From contig JARSSP010000044.1 in assembly GCA_029624675.1 (NCBI GenBank), forward strand, positions 1-64,000: a stretch of 64,000 bases of DNA, given 5' to 3'. The notes below the pieces were generated by a model. That model was not told where the DNA came from. It made no database searches and worked only from the letters and a program-made list of their open reading frames with translations. The first letter of the stretch is position 1, and each line of letters begins with the position of its first letter. The translations under genes and the position numbers were made by a program. The DNA is from Candidatus Contendibacter sp. (GTDB lineage: Bacteria; Pseudomonadota; Gammaproteobacteria; Competibacterales; Competibacteraceae). This document shows, piece by piece, positions 9,070 through 18,656 of the stretch.

Positions 9070-9321
9070 CATGAGCTTCGCTTGGTAAGTTCTCTGTGTT
9101 GACGCTTGGGCCGATGGTGGCCGCGCCTTTTATTATTGGGTCGAAAATTCGGTGCTCGTTTCGGGAGGACTGGCGGGAGTTTTACCCCTCGCGGGCGCCG
9201 ACGCTGGAACCGCGGAATCGCCCACTCCTTGGCGCGTATTCCAAGCGTTTGATGATGATAAACTTTTTCCATACCTTTCGTCTACTGACGAAATGCCTAT
9301 TCGGTACAACAAAAAACCATC

Positions 9322-10086
9322 CTACCCGGACTGCCAAGGCGGTCCAGCGCTTAGCCATTCCGTCAGGGAACCGAGCGCGCCATGGCGCGTCAAGTCCACC
9401 TGCAACGGCGTGATCGACACCTGACCAGCATGCACGGCCTGAAAGTCGGTGCCGGGGCCAGCATCCTGCTCGGGGCCAGGTGGCCCCACCCAATAAATCG
9501 GTCGGCCGCGCGGGTCGGTGCTTTTGATGACGGGCGCGGACTTGTGGCGGTGGCCAAGGCGAGTGGCCCGGAATCCAGCGAGCCGTTCCCAGGGCAGATC
9601 GGGGACGTTGACGTTGAGGATGGTGTCCGGTGGCAACGGCCGTTCGCACAGCCGCCGCACTAGCCAGACAGCGACACGGGCCGCGGTGTCGAAATGTGCT
9701 GGGCGGAGCGCGGCCTGGGACACCGCGATGGCGGGAAAACCCAGAAAGCGGCCTTCCATCGCCGCCGCCACCGTACCGGAATAAATCACGTCATCACCCA
9801 GGTTGGCACCGCTGTTGATGCCCGACACCACCATGTCCGGTTCTTGCTCCAGCAAACCAGTAATGGCGAGATGAACGCAGTCGGTGGGGGTACCCTCAAC
9901 GCTGTGGAAACCGTTGTCGTGCTGGGTGACGTACAACGGATTCTTGAGACTGAGTGAGTTGCTGGCGCCACTGCGGTCGCGGTCGGGAGCCACCACCGTG
10001 ATCTCCGCTAGTTCGCTCAAGGCGGCGACCAGCCGCAGCAGGCCAGGCGCCTGATAACCATCATCGTTGCTGACCAGAATGCGCAT
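9322..10086 (-). CDS. surE: 5'/3'-nucleotidase SurE
   Basis: 254-residue survival protein SurE, a metal-dependent nucleotidase with exopolyphosphatase activity. It opens [16 protein letters not shown] with the metal-binding Asn-Asp-Asp, then [26 protein letters not shown] and [20 protein letters not shown], all family hallmarks. The ATG at 10086 is preceded by GGAGATCC. It lies upstream of rpoS on the same strand as in many gammaproteobacteria and is divergent from the Smr gene, with 124 bases between starts. Confidence 0.95.
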   Translation of the reverse strand: MRILVSNDDGYQAPGLLRLVAALSELAEITVVAPDRDRSGASNSLSLKNPLYVTQHDNGFHSVEGTPTDCVHLAITGLLEQEPDMVVSGINSGANLGDDVIYSGTVAAAMEGRFLGFPAIAVSQAALRPAHFDTAARVAVWLVRRLCERPLPPDTILNVNVPDLPWERLAGFRATRLGHRHKSAPVIKSTDPRGRPIYWVGPPGPEQDAGPGTDFQAVHAGQVSITPLQVDLTRHGALGSLTEWLSAGPPWQSG

Positions 10087-10210
10087 GACTTGGATCTCCT
10101 CCCGCGCGACCGATGGATCGGTATCCGTAGGGTATCCGGCGGCGTTGACGTTAAAATGACCGTTGTTCGCTGTCCTGGTCGAACTTCCCCGCGTTTCCGC
10201 AGAGGCGCCC

Positions 10211-10756
10211 ATGACCAAGCCGTTCATCCTTGACCCACAAGACCGGATTCTGTTTCGGCGGGCCATCGGTCCGGTCGAGCCGTTGTGTTGCGACCGGATC
10301 GAGCCGACTCGCTTCCATCCCGCGCCGATTCCCCGCTTTACCGAGGCCGACGAGCGACAGGCGCTGGCCGATACGCTGTCGAACTGTTTCGAGCCGGCGG
10401 AGCTGGATACTGGCGAGGAATTGTACTACCGCCAGGAGGGGGTACGACAGACGGTGCTGCGCAAGCTGCGACGCGGTCAGTTTCAAGTTGGAGCGGCGCT
10501 CGATCTGCACGGGATGACGGTGACGACGGCCCGGGAGGCGCTAGGAGAATTTCTGCGTCGCGCCCGCCGTGACAGCCTGGGCTGCGTGCGGATCGTGCAC
10601 GGCAAGGGCAACGGCTCCCGCCAGCGGGGGCCGGTTTTGAAACAAAAGATCAACCATTGGCTGCGCCAGCGCGATGAGGTGCTAGCGTTCTGTTCGGCCC
10701 GACCGGTGGACGGCGGAACCGGGGCGATTTACGTGTTGTTGCGGCGACAGGTCTAG
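10211..10756 (+). CDS. Smr-domain nuclease (SmrA/SmrB-like)
   Basis: 181-residue small MutS-related domain protein. The Smr core (about residues 90-180) has [16 protein letters not shown] with the LDLHG motif, and [20 protein letters not shown] with HGKG. The N-terminal 80 residues carry the FxRAIG-type segment of the stand-alone proteobacterial proteins. Family members are DNA/RNA endonucleases, and SmrB cleaves mRNA at collided ribosomes in E. coli. Whether this one is SmrA or SmrB cannot be decided. The ATG at 10211 follows an AGAGGCGCCC leader. Confidence 0.85.
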   Translation: MTKPFILDPQDRILFRRAIGPVEPLCCDRIEPTRFHPAPIPRFTEADERQALADTLSNCFEPAELDTGEELYYRQEGVRQTVLRKLRRGQFQVGAALDLHGMTVTTAREALGEFLRRARRDSLGCVRIVHGKGNGSRQRGPVLKQKINHWLRQRDEVLAFCSARPVDGGTGAIYVLLRRQV

Positions 10757-11171
10757 CGCGCCGGCATGGGGCGGGGGCAATACCGGCTTCAACTTCCAAA
10801 CCGCCGGTCGTTTGTCCCGCGGTCGTTCGTCACGCTTCGTGGCTCCCAATCTCCTTGGTGGGGAAGCTTGCTATGCTTCAGGTTATTCATTTGGTTCGGT
10901 TGTCCCCGGAAATAGCGATAAACTTTGTCGCCGATGGGTATTGTCCACGCGTCGGCGCGCGAAATCGGCTGGATCGTCTCTTTGTTGTTGAGGGTGTTTC
11001 TCGTATTATCCCCACCATTGTCGCCATATCACGGGTTATCGCGCCATGGTGATGGATGATCGCCACCAGAATGCCGTTACGTTCGCGATCCTCGTGACAG
11101 ATACCGACCATGGTCGTCGTGCTTCCTAAAGTGGAAATCTTACTAATTTACATGGAAAGCCAGGGGGGTTT
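10757..11171. other. 415-base intergenic region, little recognisable
   Basis: Between the Smr gene and the response-regulator operon. Base composition is mixed, with short open frames on both strands but none with family-like sequence. An AT-rich stretch (about 11130-11155, CTTACTAATTTAC) just before the AGGGGGG ribosome-binding site of the next gene is the most likely promoter -10 area. I see no strong terminator. Confidence 0.4.
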
Positions 11172-12287
11172 ATGCCAATCCGACATGTTCTTGTGGTGGA
11201 TGACTCCAAATCCGCGCGGCTAATGCTGCGCAAGATTTTGCAAAATCTCGGCATGACAGTAGACACGGCGGATTCCGCCGAGGAGGCGCTGACCTATCTG
11301 CGTGACCGGAAACCGGACGTGATCTTCATGGATCACACCATGCCCGGCATGGATGGACTGACAGCATTGCGCCGAATTCGAAGCGAACCAACCACCGCCC
11401 GCATTCCAGCGGCGATGTACACTTCCAAGGACGAGCCGTCGTATCGGAATCAAGCTCACGCGGCGGGTGCGGTGGATGTCTTGAGCAAACCCGCGACGCC
11501 GGAAGCACTCAGCGCGCTTCTTGAACGAATGAATACCTTGCTCGATGCCGCCACGCATCCAGTTGTGGCGTCGACGCTCGCCAGCGAGGGGACGATGACG
11601 GCTGAATCGATCGAAAAGCTGATCCTCGAAAAAGCCGAGCAGTTTTTCTACAACGCGGTGGAGTCGCAGGTACTGCCACTGGTTAATGACGTGGTCGCCA
11701 AGCTGCGGTTGGATTTGGAGGCGAGTCAGGAAGAAACCAGCAACCAAGTCGCCGCCCAAGTTGTTGAGAAGCGGTTGGCGAACTGGCAACCGCCGGCGGC
11801 GGATACCGAGAGCGCGATCGGGACGGCACTGCAAACCCAATTGCCGCCGCTGGTGGAAGAGCAATTCAAGACCTTCCAGCGTGAAGGACGGCCGGAGATC
11901 GAACAGCTTATTCAGGAGATCGCCACGCGGGTTTGCCAAGACCAGTTGCATGCGTTCACCGACCAATTGGTGCCGCAATTGAGCGCGCGGTTTTCCGAGG
12001 CCACGCGGAAGGGAAGTACCGCTGCCCAGGAAGCCGCGGTCGGCGCCGCTCGCGAAACCGCCCTTGCCACGGCCCGCGAGGTCGCCTTGCAGGCGGTCAC
12101 CGATGCGGTCACCGAGACTCGCACCGTCGCCCGGGCGGAAGAAAGCCCGACGGTGGTGGCAACGCGGATCACACGGAACCTGGTGGCGGAAGCCCAGCGG
12201 GAATTGCGACGTTATATTTATCTGGCGGCGGGTGGAGCGGCGGCGGCGGGTATCGGCGCGGCGCTACTGGTCTACGGGTTGCGATGA
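11172..12287 (+). CDS. Response regulator with C-terminal membrane anchor
   Basis: 371 residues. A CheY-like receiver spans residues 1-125, with acidic pocket D10-D11, phosphoacceptor D54 (IFMDHTMPGMDG), T84 and K107 (SKP), so it should be phosphorylatable. No DNA-binding or enzymatic output follows. Instead residues 140-350 are helical, Glu/Gln/Ala-rich and partly amphipathic (AAVGAARETALATAREVA). The chain ends in a single hydrophobic segment, YIYLAAGGAAAAGIGAALLV, with almost no tail, like a tail anchor. An AGGGGGG ribosome-binding site precedes the ATG. It is followed 66 bases later by a membrane-anchored coiled-coil gene; no histidine kinase is nearby. The role is unknown; scaffold or motility/polarity control is speculation. 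Confidence 0.85.
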   Translation: MPIRHVLVVDDSKSARLMLRKILQNLGMTVDTADSAEEALTYLRDRKPDVIFMDHTMPGMDGLTALRRIRSEPTTARIPAAMYTSKDEPSYRNQAHAAGAVDVLSKPATPEALSALLERMNTLLDAATHPVVASTLASEGTMTAESIEKLILEKAEQFFYNAVESQVLPLVNDVVAKLRLDLEASQEETSNQVAAQVVEKRLANWQPPAADTESAIGTALQTQLPPLVEEQFKTFQREGRPEIEQLIQEIATRVCQDQLHAFTDQLVPQLSARFSEATRKGSTAAQEAAVGAARETALATAREVALQAVTDAVTETRTVARAEESPTVVATRITRNLVAEAQRELRRYIYLAAGGAAAAGIGAALLVYGLR

Positions 12288-12353
12288 AAGATGGACGGCC
12301 CGTGGTGAATCGGGTTGATGCCAGGGTTAAAAAATACCAGTGGACATAAGAAC

Positions 12354-13337
12354 ATGATCGATATTCTGTCGTCATTCATCGGGTTAATCATCGGCGTGGC
12401 GGTGGGCGGCCTCGGAATCTATCTCCTGCCCTATCGGACCTTGCGGCGCGAACAGAGGGCAACGCAGGTAGAGCTGGCGGAAATCCAATCCAAGAACAAT
12501 GGGTTGCAAGCGGATTTGCTCGATGTGCAATCCACGGCTTACCAGAACCGCCAGGCCGCGCTGCAACAACAGAAGCGCCTTGAGGAACAACTGGCCGAGG
12601 CGGGCGAACAACACCTCAAGTTGGAAAAGCGGATCGCCGACTTGGAGACGCAACGCGAGCAGGAACAGCAAACCTACCTGCGCGAAGCCACCCGGTTGCG
12701 GGGCGCGGTCTTGCGGCTGGAACAGGAACAGGTGGCGTTGCAGGATCGCTATGCGCAGGACAGCGCGCGGTGGGAGCGGGAGCGTCAGTCCCTGAGCTTG
12801 CAAACCGCGCACATGGAGCAACAGTACCAGGCGTTGCATCAGGACAAGGCGGGGCTGGACCAGCGGTTGGAGCAACAGCAGGAAGCGTGGGAGCGCGAAC
12901 GTTTGGCGTTGCAGATCCAGATGAATACCTTGGAGGACAATCTGGCCTTGCAAAAAGCGCGCTCCAGTAATAACTCATCCCTGGGATTGGACAGCGCGCT
13001 GGTGGTGGAACAGGTGCGGTCCGAGGCGACGGCGGAGTTGAACCGGCGACAGGCGGCCTGGGACGAGGAACGGCAAAAATTGCAGGAACAAGTGGCACGG
13101 CTGCATGCCGAGCGGCGCGCGATGCGCGAGCAGACGGCGGCGAGTCCGGGCACTCCGTCGGCTTCGCGCGAGTTGGAGCTGCGCCAGCAACTGGAGCAGG
13201 CGCAACGCGATCACCAGGCGCTGGAGGAAAAACTGGCCACTCACGCCGCTCGAGCCGAACAGGAACGTAGCGCCTTGGAAGCCGAAATCGAACAGTTGAT
13301 GGAGCGCTTGCTGCGCTTGCAGGGTGGCCGCTCGTGA
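12354..13337 (+). CDS. N-terminally membrane-anchored coiled-coil protein
   Basis: 327 residues with no family I recognise. One hydrophobic segment at about residues 5-25 (LSSFIGLIIGVAVGGLGIYL) anchors it. The rest is an almost continuous Gln/Glu/Leu/Arg-rich coiled coil of about 290 residues, broken once around SSNNSSLGLD. It resembles cytoplasmic rod or tether proteins in architecture only. Together with the upstream tail-anchored receiver it could form a membrane-attached complex through coiled-coil contacts (inference). The ATG at 12354 is chosen because it puts the membrane segment at the N-terminus; galE starts 38 bases downstream. Confidence 0.75.
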   Translation: MIDILSSFIGLIIGVAVGGLGIYLLPYRTLRREQRATQVELAEIQSKNNGLQADLLDVQSTAYQNRQAALQQQKRLEEQLAEAGEQHLKLEKRIADLETQREQEQQTYLREATRLRGAVLRLEQEQVALQDRYAQDSARWERERQSLSLQTAHMEQQYQALHQDKAGLDQRLEQQQEAWERERLALQIQMNTLEDNLALQKARSSNNSSLGLDSALVVEQVRSEATAELNRRQAAWDEERQKLQEQVARLHAERRAMREQTAASPGTPSASRELELRQQLEQAQRDHQALEEKLATHAARAEQERSALEAEIEQLMERLLRLQGGRS

Positions 13338-13375
13338 AGCGCGGATCGACGGCGCCGGATCGAGGATGAAGCGCT

Positions 13376-14371
13376 ATGCACGTGCTGGTCGTCGGCGGCG
13401 CGGGCTATATTGGCTCTCACATGGTTAAATTGTTGAACCGGCGCGGATTCGAGGTCACGGTGTTGGACAATCTGTCCGCCGGTCATCGGGATGCGGTGGT
13501 GGGCGGCCGTTTTGTGCTGGGTGATCTGGGCGAACGGGATTTGCTGGACGAGTTGCTCGAAACTCCACGCGTCGATGGCGTGATGCATTTCGCATCCCAC
13601 ATCCAGGTGGGGGAATCGGTGCGCGAGCCGGCCAAGTATTATCTCAATAACGTGTTTAAAACCCAGTATTTGCTGGACGCCATGGTGGCCCATCGGGTTC
13701 GCTCCTTCGTTTTCTCGTCCACCGCGGCGATTTTTGGCGAGCCGGTTCGCATCCCGATTGACGAGGACCATCCGAAAAATCCCATCAATCCTTACGGGCG
13801 CGGCAAGTGGATGGTCGAACAGATGCTGCAAGATTATGACGTGGCGTATGGGATCAAGTCGGTCTGCCTGCGCTATTTCAATGCCGCCGGCGCCGACCCG
13901 GACGGCGAACTGGGTGAACGCCACGAGCCGGAAACGCACTTGATTCCACTGGTCCTGCAAACCGCCGCTGGCCACCGATCCCACATCACGGTGTTCGGAA
14001 CCGACTACGAAACACCGGACGGCACCTGTATCCGCGACTATGTCCATGTGGCCGACCTGTGCGAAGTTCATTTGCTGGCGCTGCAACGGCTGTGGGCGGG
14101 TGGCGACAGCGCCGCGTACAATCTCGGCAATGGCAACGGTTTTTCGGTGCGGGAAGTGATCGAGACCGCCCACGCCGTGACCGGCCGTGACATCCCGGTG
14201 CGCTACGGCGCGCGACGGTTGGGTGATCCGGCCCAGTTGGTGGCGGATTCGCGGCGGGCACGGGCGGAACTGGGCTGGGAGCCGCGCCATGCCGATCTAG
14301 CGACGATCATCGCGCATGCCTGGCGCTGGGAAACGCGGCCATCATCCCCTCATCGGAGCGAGAACGGCTAA
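13376..14371 (+). CDS. galE: UDP-glucose 4-epimerase
   Basis: 331-residue extended SDR enzyme interconverting UDP-glucose and UDP-galactose for cell-surface sugars. The NAD-binding GGAGYIGSH is at residues 7-15, followed by MHFASHIQVGESV, the catalytic Ser in FVFSSTAAIFG, and Y140-G-R-G-K144. FNAAGADPDGELGE and GTCIRDYVHVADL are typical GalE blocks. It is third in the run after the receiver and coiled-coil genes and may be cotranscribed, which would tie those to envelope polysaccharide. No other polysaccharide genes are adjacent. Confidence 0.93.
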   Translation: MHVLVVGGAGYIGSHMVKLLNRRGFEVTVLDNLSAGHRDAVVGGRFVLGDLGERDLLDELLETPRVDGVMHFASHIQVGESVREPAKYYLNNVFKTQYLLDAMVAHRVRSFVFSSTAAIFGEPVRIPIDEDHPKNPINPYGRGKWMVEQMLQDYDVAYGIKSVCLRYFNAAGADPDGELGERHEPETHLIPLVLQTAAGHRSHITVFGTDYETPDGTCIRDYVHVADLCEVHLLALQRLWAGGDSAAYNLGNGNGFSVREVIETAHAVTGRDIPVRYGARRLGDPAQLVADSRRARAELGWEPRHADLATIIAHAWRWETRPSSPHRSENG

Positions 14372-14461
14372 TTCGCCCTCCGCGCTCGGTCCCGCCCACG
14401 ATTCGCCTTCGACGCTTGCTGTTGCCTCGGCTTCGCCGGCGGGCGCCTAAAACGCCGCTTA

Positions 14462-14489
14462 CTTGAATTTCCACGATTGCACCCCAAGT
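14462..14489 (+). promoter_or_regulatory. Sigma-32 (RpoH) type promoter of grpE
   Basis: CTTGAA at 14462-14467, a 14-base spacer, and CCCCAAGT at 14482-14489, close to the CTTGAA / CCCCATnT heat-shock consensus. It lies 63 bases before the grpE ATG, which is followed by dnaK and dnaJ, the classic RpoH regulon. Confidence 0.8.
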
Positions 14490-14552
14490 CTTTTCCGATC
14501 GGGGCGGCATTCGCCCGCCCGCGCGAAATTTCATCGGTGACGGAGAACGATC

Positions 14553-15170
14553 ATGACCCAAGCAGACCCCACGCTGGAATCTGGTGTCCAGCCGGAGACC
14601 GCCGAATCGACGCACCCCTTCGCGGAACCCGCGGCCACGCCGGCCGCCGAGACCGAGGGCGGTATCCCGGTCAGCCGCGAGGAATTCGACGCACTGCAAC
14701 AGGACCTGGACCAAGCGCTGGCTAAGGCCGACGAACATTGGAAACTGTATCTGGGCGCCCACGCCGAGATGGAAAATTTGCGCAAGCGCGCCGAGCGCGA
14801 CGTGCAGAACGCCCACAAATTCGCGCTGGAACGATTTTTCAGCGAGCTACTGCCGGCGCGCGACAGCCTGGAACTGGGACTGGCGGCAACCAGCAACGAC
14901 GCCGTGGACGTGGCCAGGCTGCGGGAAGGCGTCGAACTGACGCTCCGGCAACTGGCGGCGGCGATGGAGAAATTCGGTGCCCGCGAACTCCATCCGCTTG
15001 GGGCCAAGTTCAATCCCAACGAGCATGAAGCGATGGCGATGACACCGACCGACCAGGCCGAGCCAAATACCGTCATCCAGGTGCTGCAAAAGGGTTATCT
15101 GCTTAACGACCGGTTGATTCGCCCAGCCAAGGTGCTGGTGGCCCAGGCCATCCCCAGGCCGGCCGGCTAA
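14553..15170 (+). CDS. grpE: Nucleotide exchange factor GrpE
   Basis: 205-residue cofactor that releases ADP from DnaK. A disordered acidic N-terminus (residues 1-45) is followed by the long dimer helix (KLYLGAHAEMENLRKRAERD) and the beta-domain ending FNPNEHEAMAMTP and NTVIQVLQKGYLLNDRLIRP, the canonical GrpE signature. An ACGGAGAACGATC leader supplies the ribosome-binding site. First gene of the grpE-dnaK-dnaJ cluster under the sigma-32-type promoter. Confidence 0.95.
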   Translation: MTQADPTLESGVQPETAESTHPFAEPAATPAAETEGGIPVSREEFDALQQDLDQALAKADEHWKLYLGAHAEMENLRKRAERDVQNAHKFALERFFSELLPARDSLELGLAATSNDAVDVARLREGVELTLRQLAAAMEKFGARELHPLGAKFNPNEHEAMAMTPTDQAEPNTVIQVLQKGYLLNDRLIRPAKVLVAQAIPRPAG

Positions 15171-15184
15171 ATCCCGCGAAACCC

Positions 15185-15213
15185 ATTGAAAACCCGTCGC
15201 TCCGCCCCCACAT
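15185..15213 (+). promoter_or_regulatory. Possible second sigma-32 promoter before dnaK
   Basis: ATTGAA at 15185-15190, a 15-base spacer and CCCCACAT at 15206-15213, in the 96-base grpE-dnaK gap. The -10 half fits the heat-shock consensus well and the -35 has one mismatch. It would let dnaK be induced above grpE. Confidence 0.5.
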
Positions 15214-15266
15214 CCAGCGACAGGCAAAGATTTGCAACTGAATTTAGCGTATAGAGAGCGTGGCCA

Positions 15267-17198
<1,932 letters not shown>

Positions 17199-17221
17199 CG
17201 CCTCAGCCGCGCCAAACCGCG

Positions 17222-17255
17222 AATCCGGGAGGGGATGAAACCTTCCCGGATTTTT
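17222..17255 (+). terminator. Terminator or attenuator between dnaK and dnaJ
   Basis: Stem AATCCGGGA (17222-17230) and TCCCGGATT (17244-17252) with an inner GG/CC extension, followed by a T-run (TTTTT). It is a good intrinsic terminator 23 bases after the dnaK stop and would make dnaJ expression lower than dnaK through partial read-through. Confidence 0.7.
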
Positions 17256-17302
17256 GGTTTTGAAGGTATCGACCCGCGAATTCCGCGACGCAAGATCGAA
17301 AC

Positions 17303-18427
17303 ATGGCCAAACGCGACTATTACGAAATCCTCAACGTGGCCCGCAACGCCAGCGAAGCCGAGATCAAGCAGGCCTATCGGCGACTGGCGATGAAGCATCA
17401 CCCCGACCGCAATCCTGGCGATCAGGTGGCCGAGGAAAAATTCAAGGAGGCCAAGGAAGCCTACGAGGCGCTCAGCGACGCGCGCAAGCGGGCCGCCTAC
17501 GACCAGTTTGGCCACGCCGGTGTGGACGGTTCGGCCGGTGGCGGCTTCGGTGGCCCGGCTGATCTGGGCGACCTTTTCGGTGGCGTATTCCGCGACATAT
17601 TCGGTGGCGGCATGCGTGGCGGCGCGCAAAGCTATCGGGGCGCCGATCTGCGCTACCCCCTGGACCTGACGCTGGAAGAAGCCGTGTTCGGCACCACCGC
17701 CAAGATTCGGGTGCCGACCCTAGTGACCTGCGCCACCTGCACCGGCACCGGCGCCAAACCAGGTACCAAGCCCACCACCTGCCCCACCTGTCGCGGCGTC
17801 GGCCAGGTGCGGATGCAGCAGGGCTTTTTCTCGATCCAGCAAACCTGTCCGCGCTGTCAGGGGCGCGGCACGATCATCCCCGAACCCTGCGAGACCTGCC
17901 GGGGCGTCGGTCGGGTGGAGGAACAGAAGACGCTGTCGGTCAAGGTGCCGGCGGGGGTGGACAACGGCGACCGAATCCGGCTAGCCGGCGAGGGCGAGGC
18001 CGGCGAACATGGCGGGCCGCCGGGCGATCTGTACGTGCAGATTCAGGTCAAGCCGCATCCGATTTTCAGCCGTGAGGACAGCGATCTGTACTGTGAGGTT
18101 CCCATCGGATTCACCACGGCGGCGCTGGGCGGCGATCTGGAAGTACCGACCCTGGATGGGCGACTGAGCCTGAAGATTCCACCCGAGACTCAGACTAGCA
18201 AAGTGTTCCGGATTCGCGGAAAGGGGGTCAAGCCGGTACGCGGCGGTCCAACCGGCGATCTGCTGTGTCGGGTGGTGGTGGAAACCCCAGTCAATCTAAC
18301 CCGAGAACAGAAAGAACTGCTGCAGCAGTTCGCCGACACCATGGAAGCCGGCGGCAAACGCCATACCCCGCAACAAGGAAGCTGGCTGGATGGGGTCAAG
18401 AAGTTTTTTGAGGACATGAAGTTCTAA
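17303..18427 (+). CDS. dnaJ: Chaperone DnaJ (Hsp40)
   Basis: 374 residues. The J domain (1-70) contains [11 protein letters not shown] with the HPD triad that stimulates DnaK ATPase. A Gly/Phe-rich stretch follows (72-110). A zinc domain has four repeats, [24 protein letters not shown] and CETCRGVG. The C-terminal substrate-binding domains end KKFFEDMKF. Type I DnaJ of normal size. It may be read through the hairpin from dnaK; a separate promoter is not obvious. Confidence 0.97.
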   Translation: MAKRDYYEILNVARNASEAEIKQAYRRLAMKHHPDRNPGDQVAEEKFKEAKEAYEALSDARKRAAYDQFGHAGVDGSAGGGFGGPADLGDLFGGVFRDIFGGGMRGGAQSYRGADLRYPLDLTLEEAVFGTTAKIRVPTLVTCATCTGTGAKPGTKPTTCPTCRGVGQVRMQQGFFSIQQTCPRCQGRGTIIPEPCETCRGVGRVEEQKTLSVKVPAGVDNGDRIRLAGEGEAGEHGGPPGDLYVQIQVKPHPIFSREDSDLYCEVPIGFTTAALGGDLEVPTLDGRLSLKIPPETQTSKVFRIRGKGVKPVRGGPTGDLLCRVVVETPVNLTREQKELLQQFADTMEAGGKRHTPQQGSWLDGVKKFFEDMKF

Positions 18428-18477
18428 TACCATTTACCGATAGATTTTATCTTTTTAAGGCTAACAGCTACCCCGTT

Positions 18478-18505
18478 CGTCATTCCCGCTTGCGCGGGAA
18501 TGACG
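18478..18505. repeat. REP-like palindrome
   Basis: Perfect 12-bp inverted repeat CGTCATTCCCGC / GCGGGAATGACG with a TTGC loop, about 50 bases after dnaJ. The CGTCATTCCCGC core is a common extragenic palindrome in proteobacterial genomes. No T-tract, so it is more likely a REP-type repeat that stabilises the dnaJ mRNA end than a terminator. Confidence 0.6.
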
Positions 18506-18590
18506 ACCATAGATATGGAAACCTACCGAGAATAGGTATGAAAACTCTCCTTGGCGGTCGTGAGGCGCGACAGGCGGGGCGTCAAAGCCG

Positions 18591-18618
18591 TTGGTAACTC
18601 GTCTACCTCGTCTACAAT
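18591..18618 (+). promoter_or_regulatory. Possible sigma-70 promoter of glucan-hydrolase gene
   Basis: TTGGTA (18591-18596), a 16-base spacer and TACAAT (18613-18618), 38 bases before the ATG at 18657. The spacer holds a tandem CTCGTCTAC duplication. Reasonable but not strong. Confidence 0.4.
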
Positions 18619-18656
18619 GCCGCTTCATCCGTCTGTAAGAGCCTGTCGCATAACCC

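Noticed and set aside
10887..11111. Small minus-strand gene in the 10757-11171 gap
   Set aside because: 74 codons without a ribosome-binding site or family-like sequence; neither strand of this gap reads convincingly.
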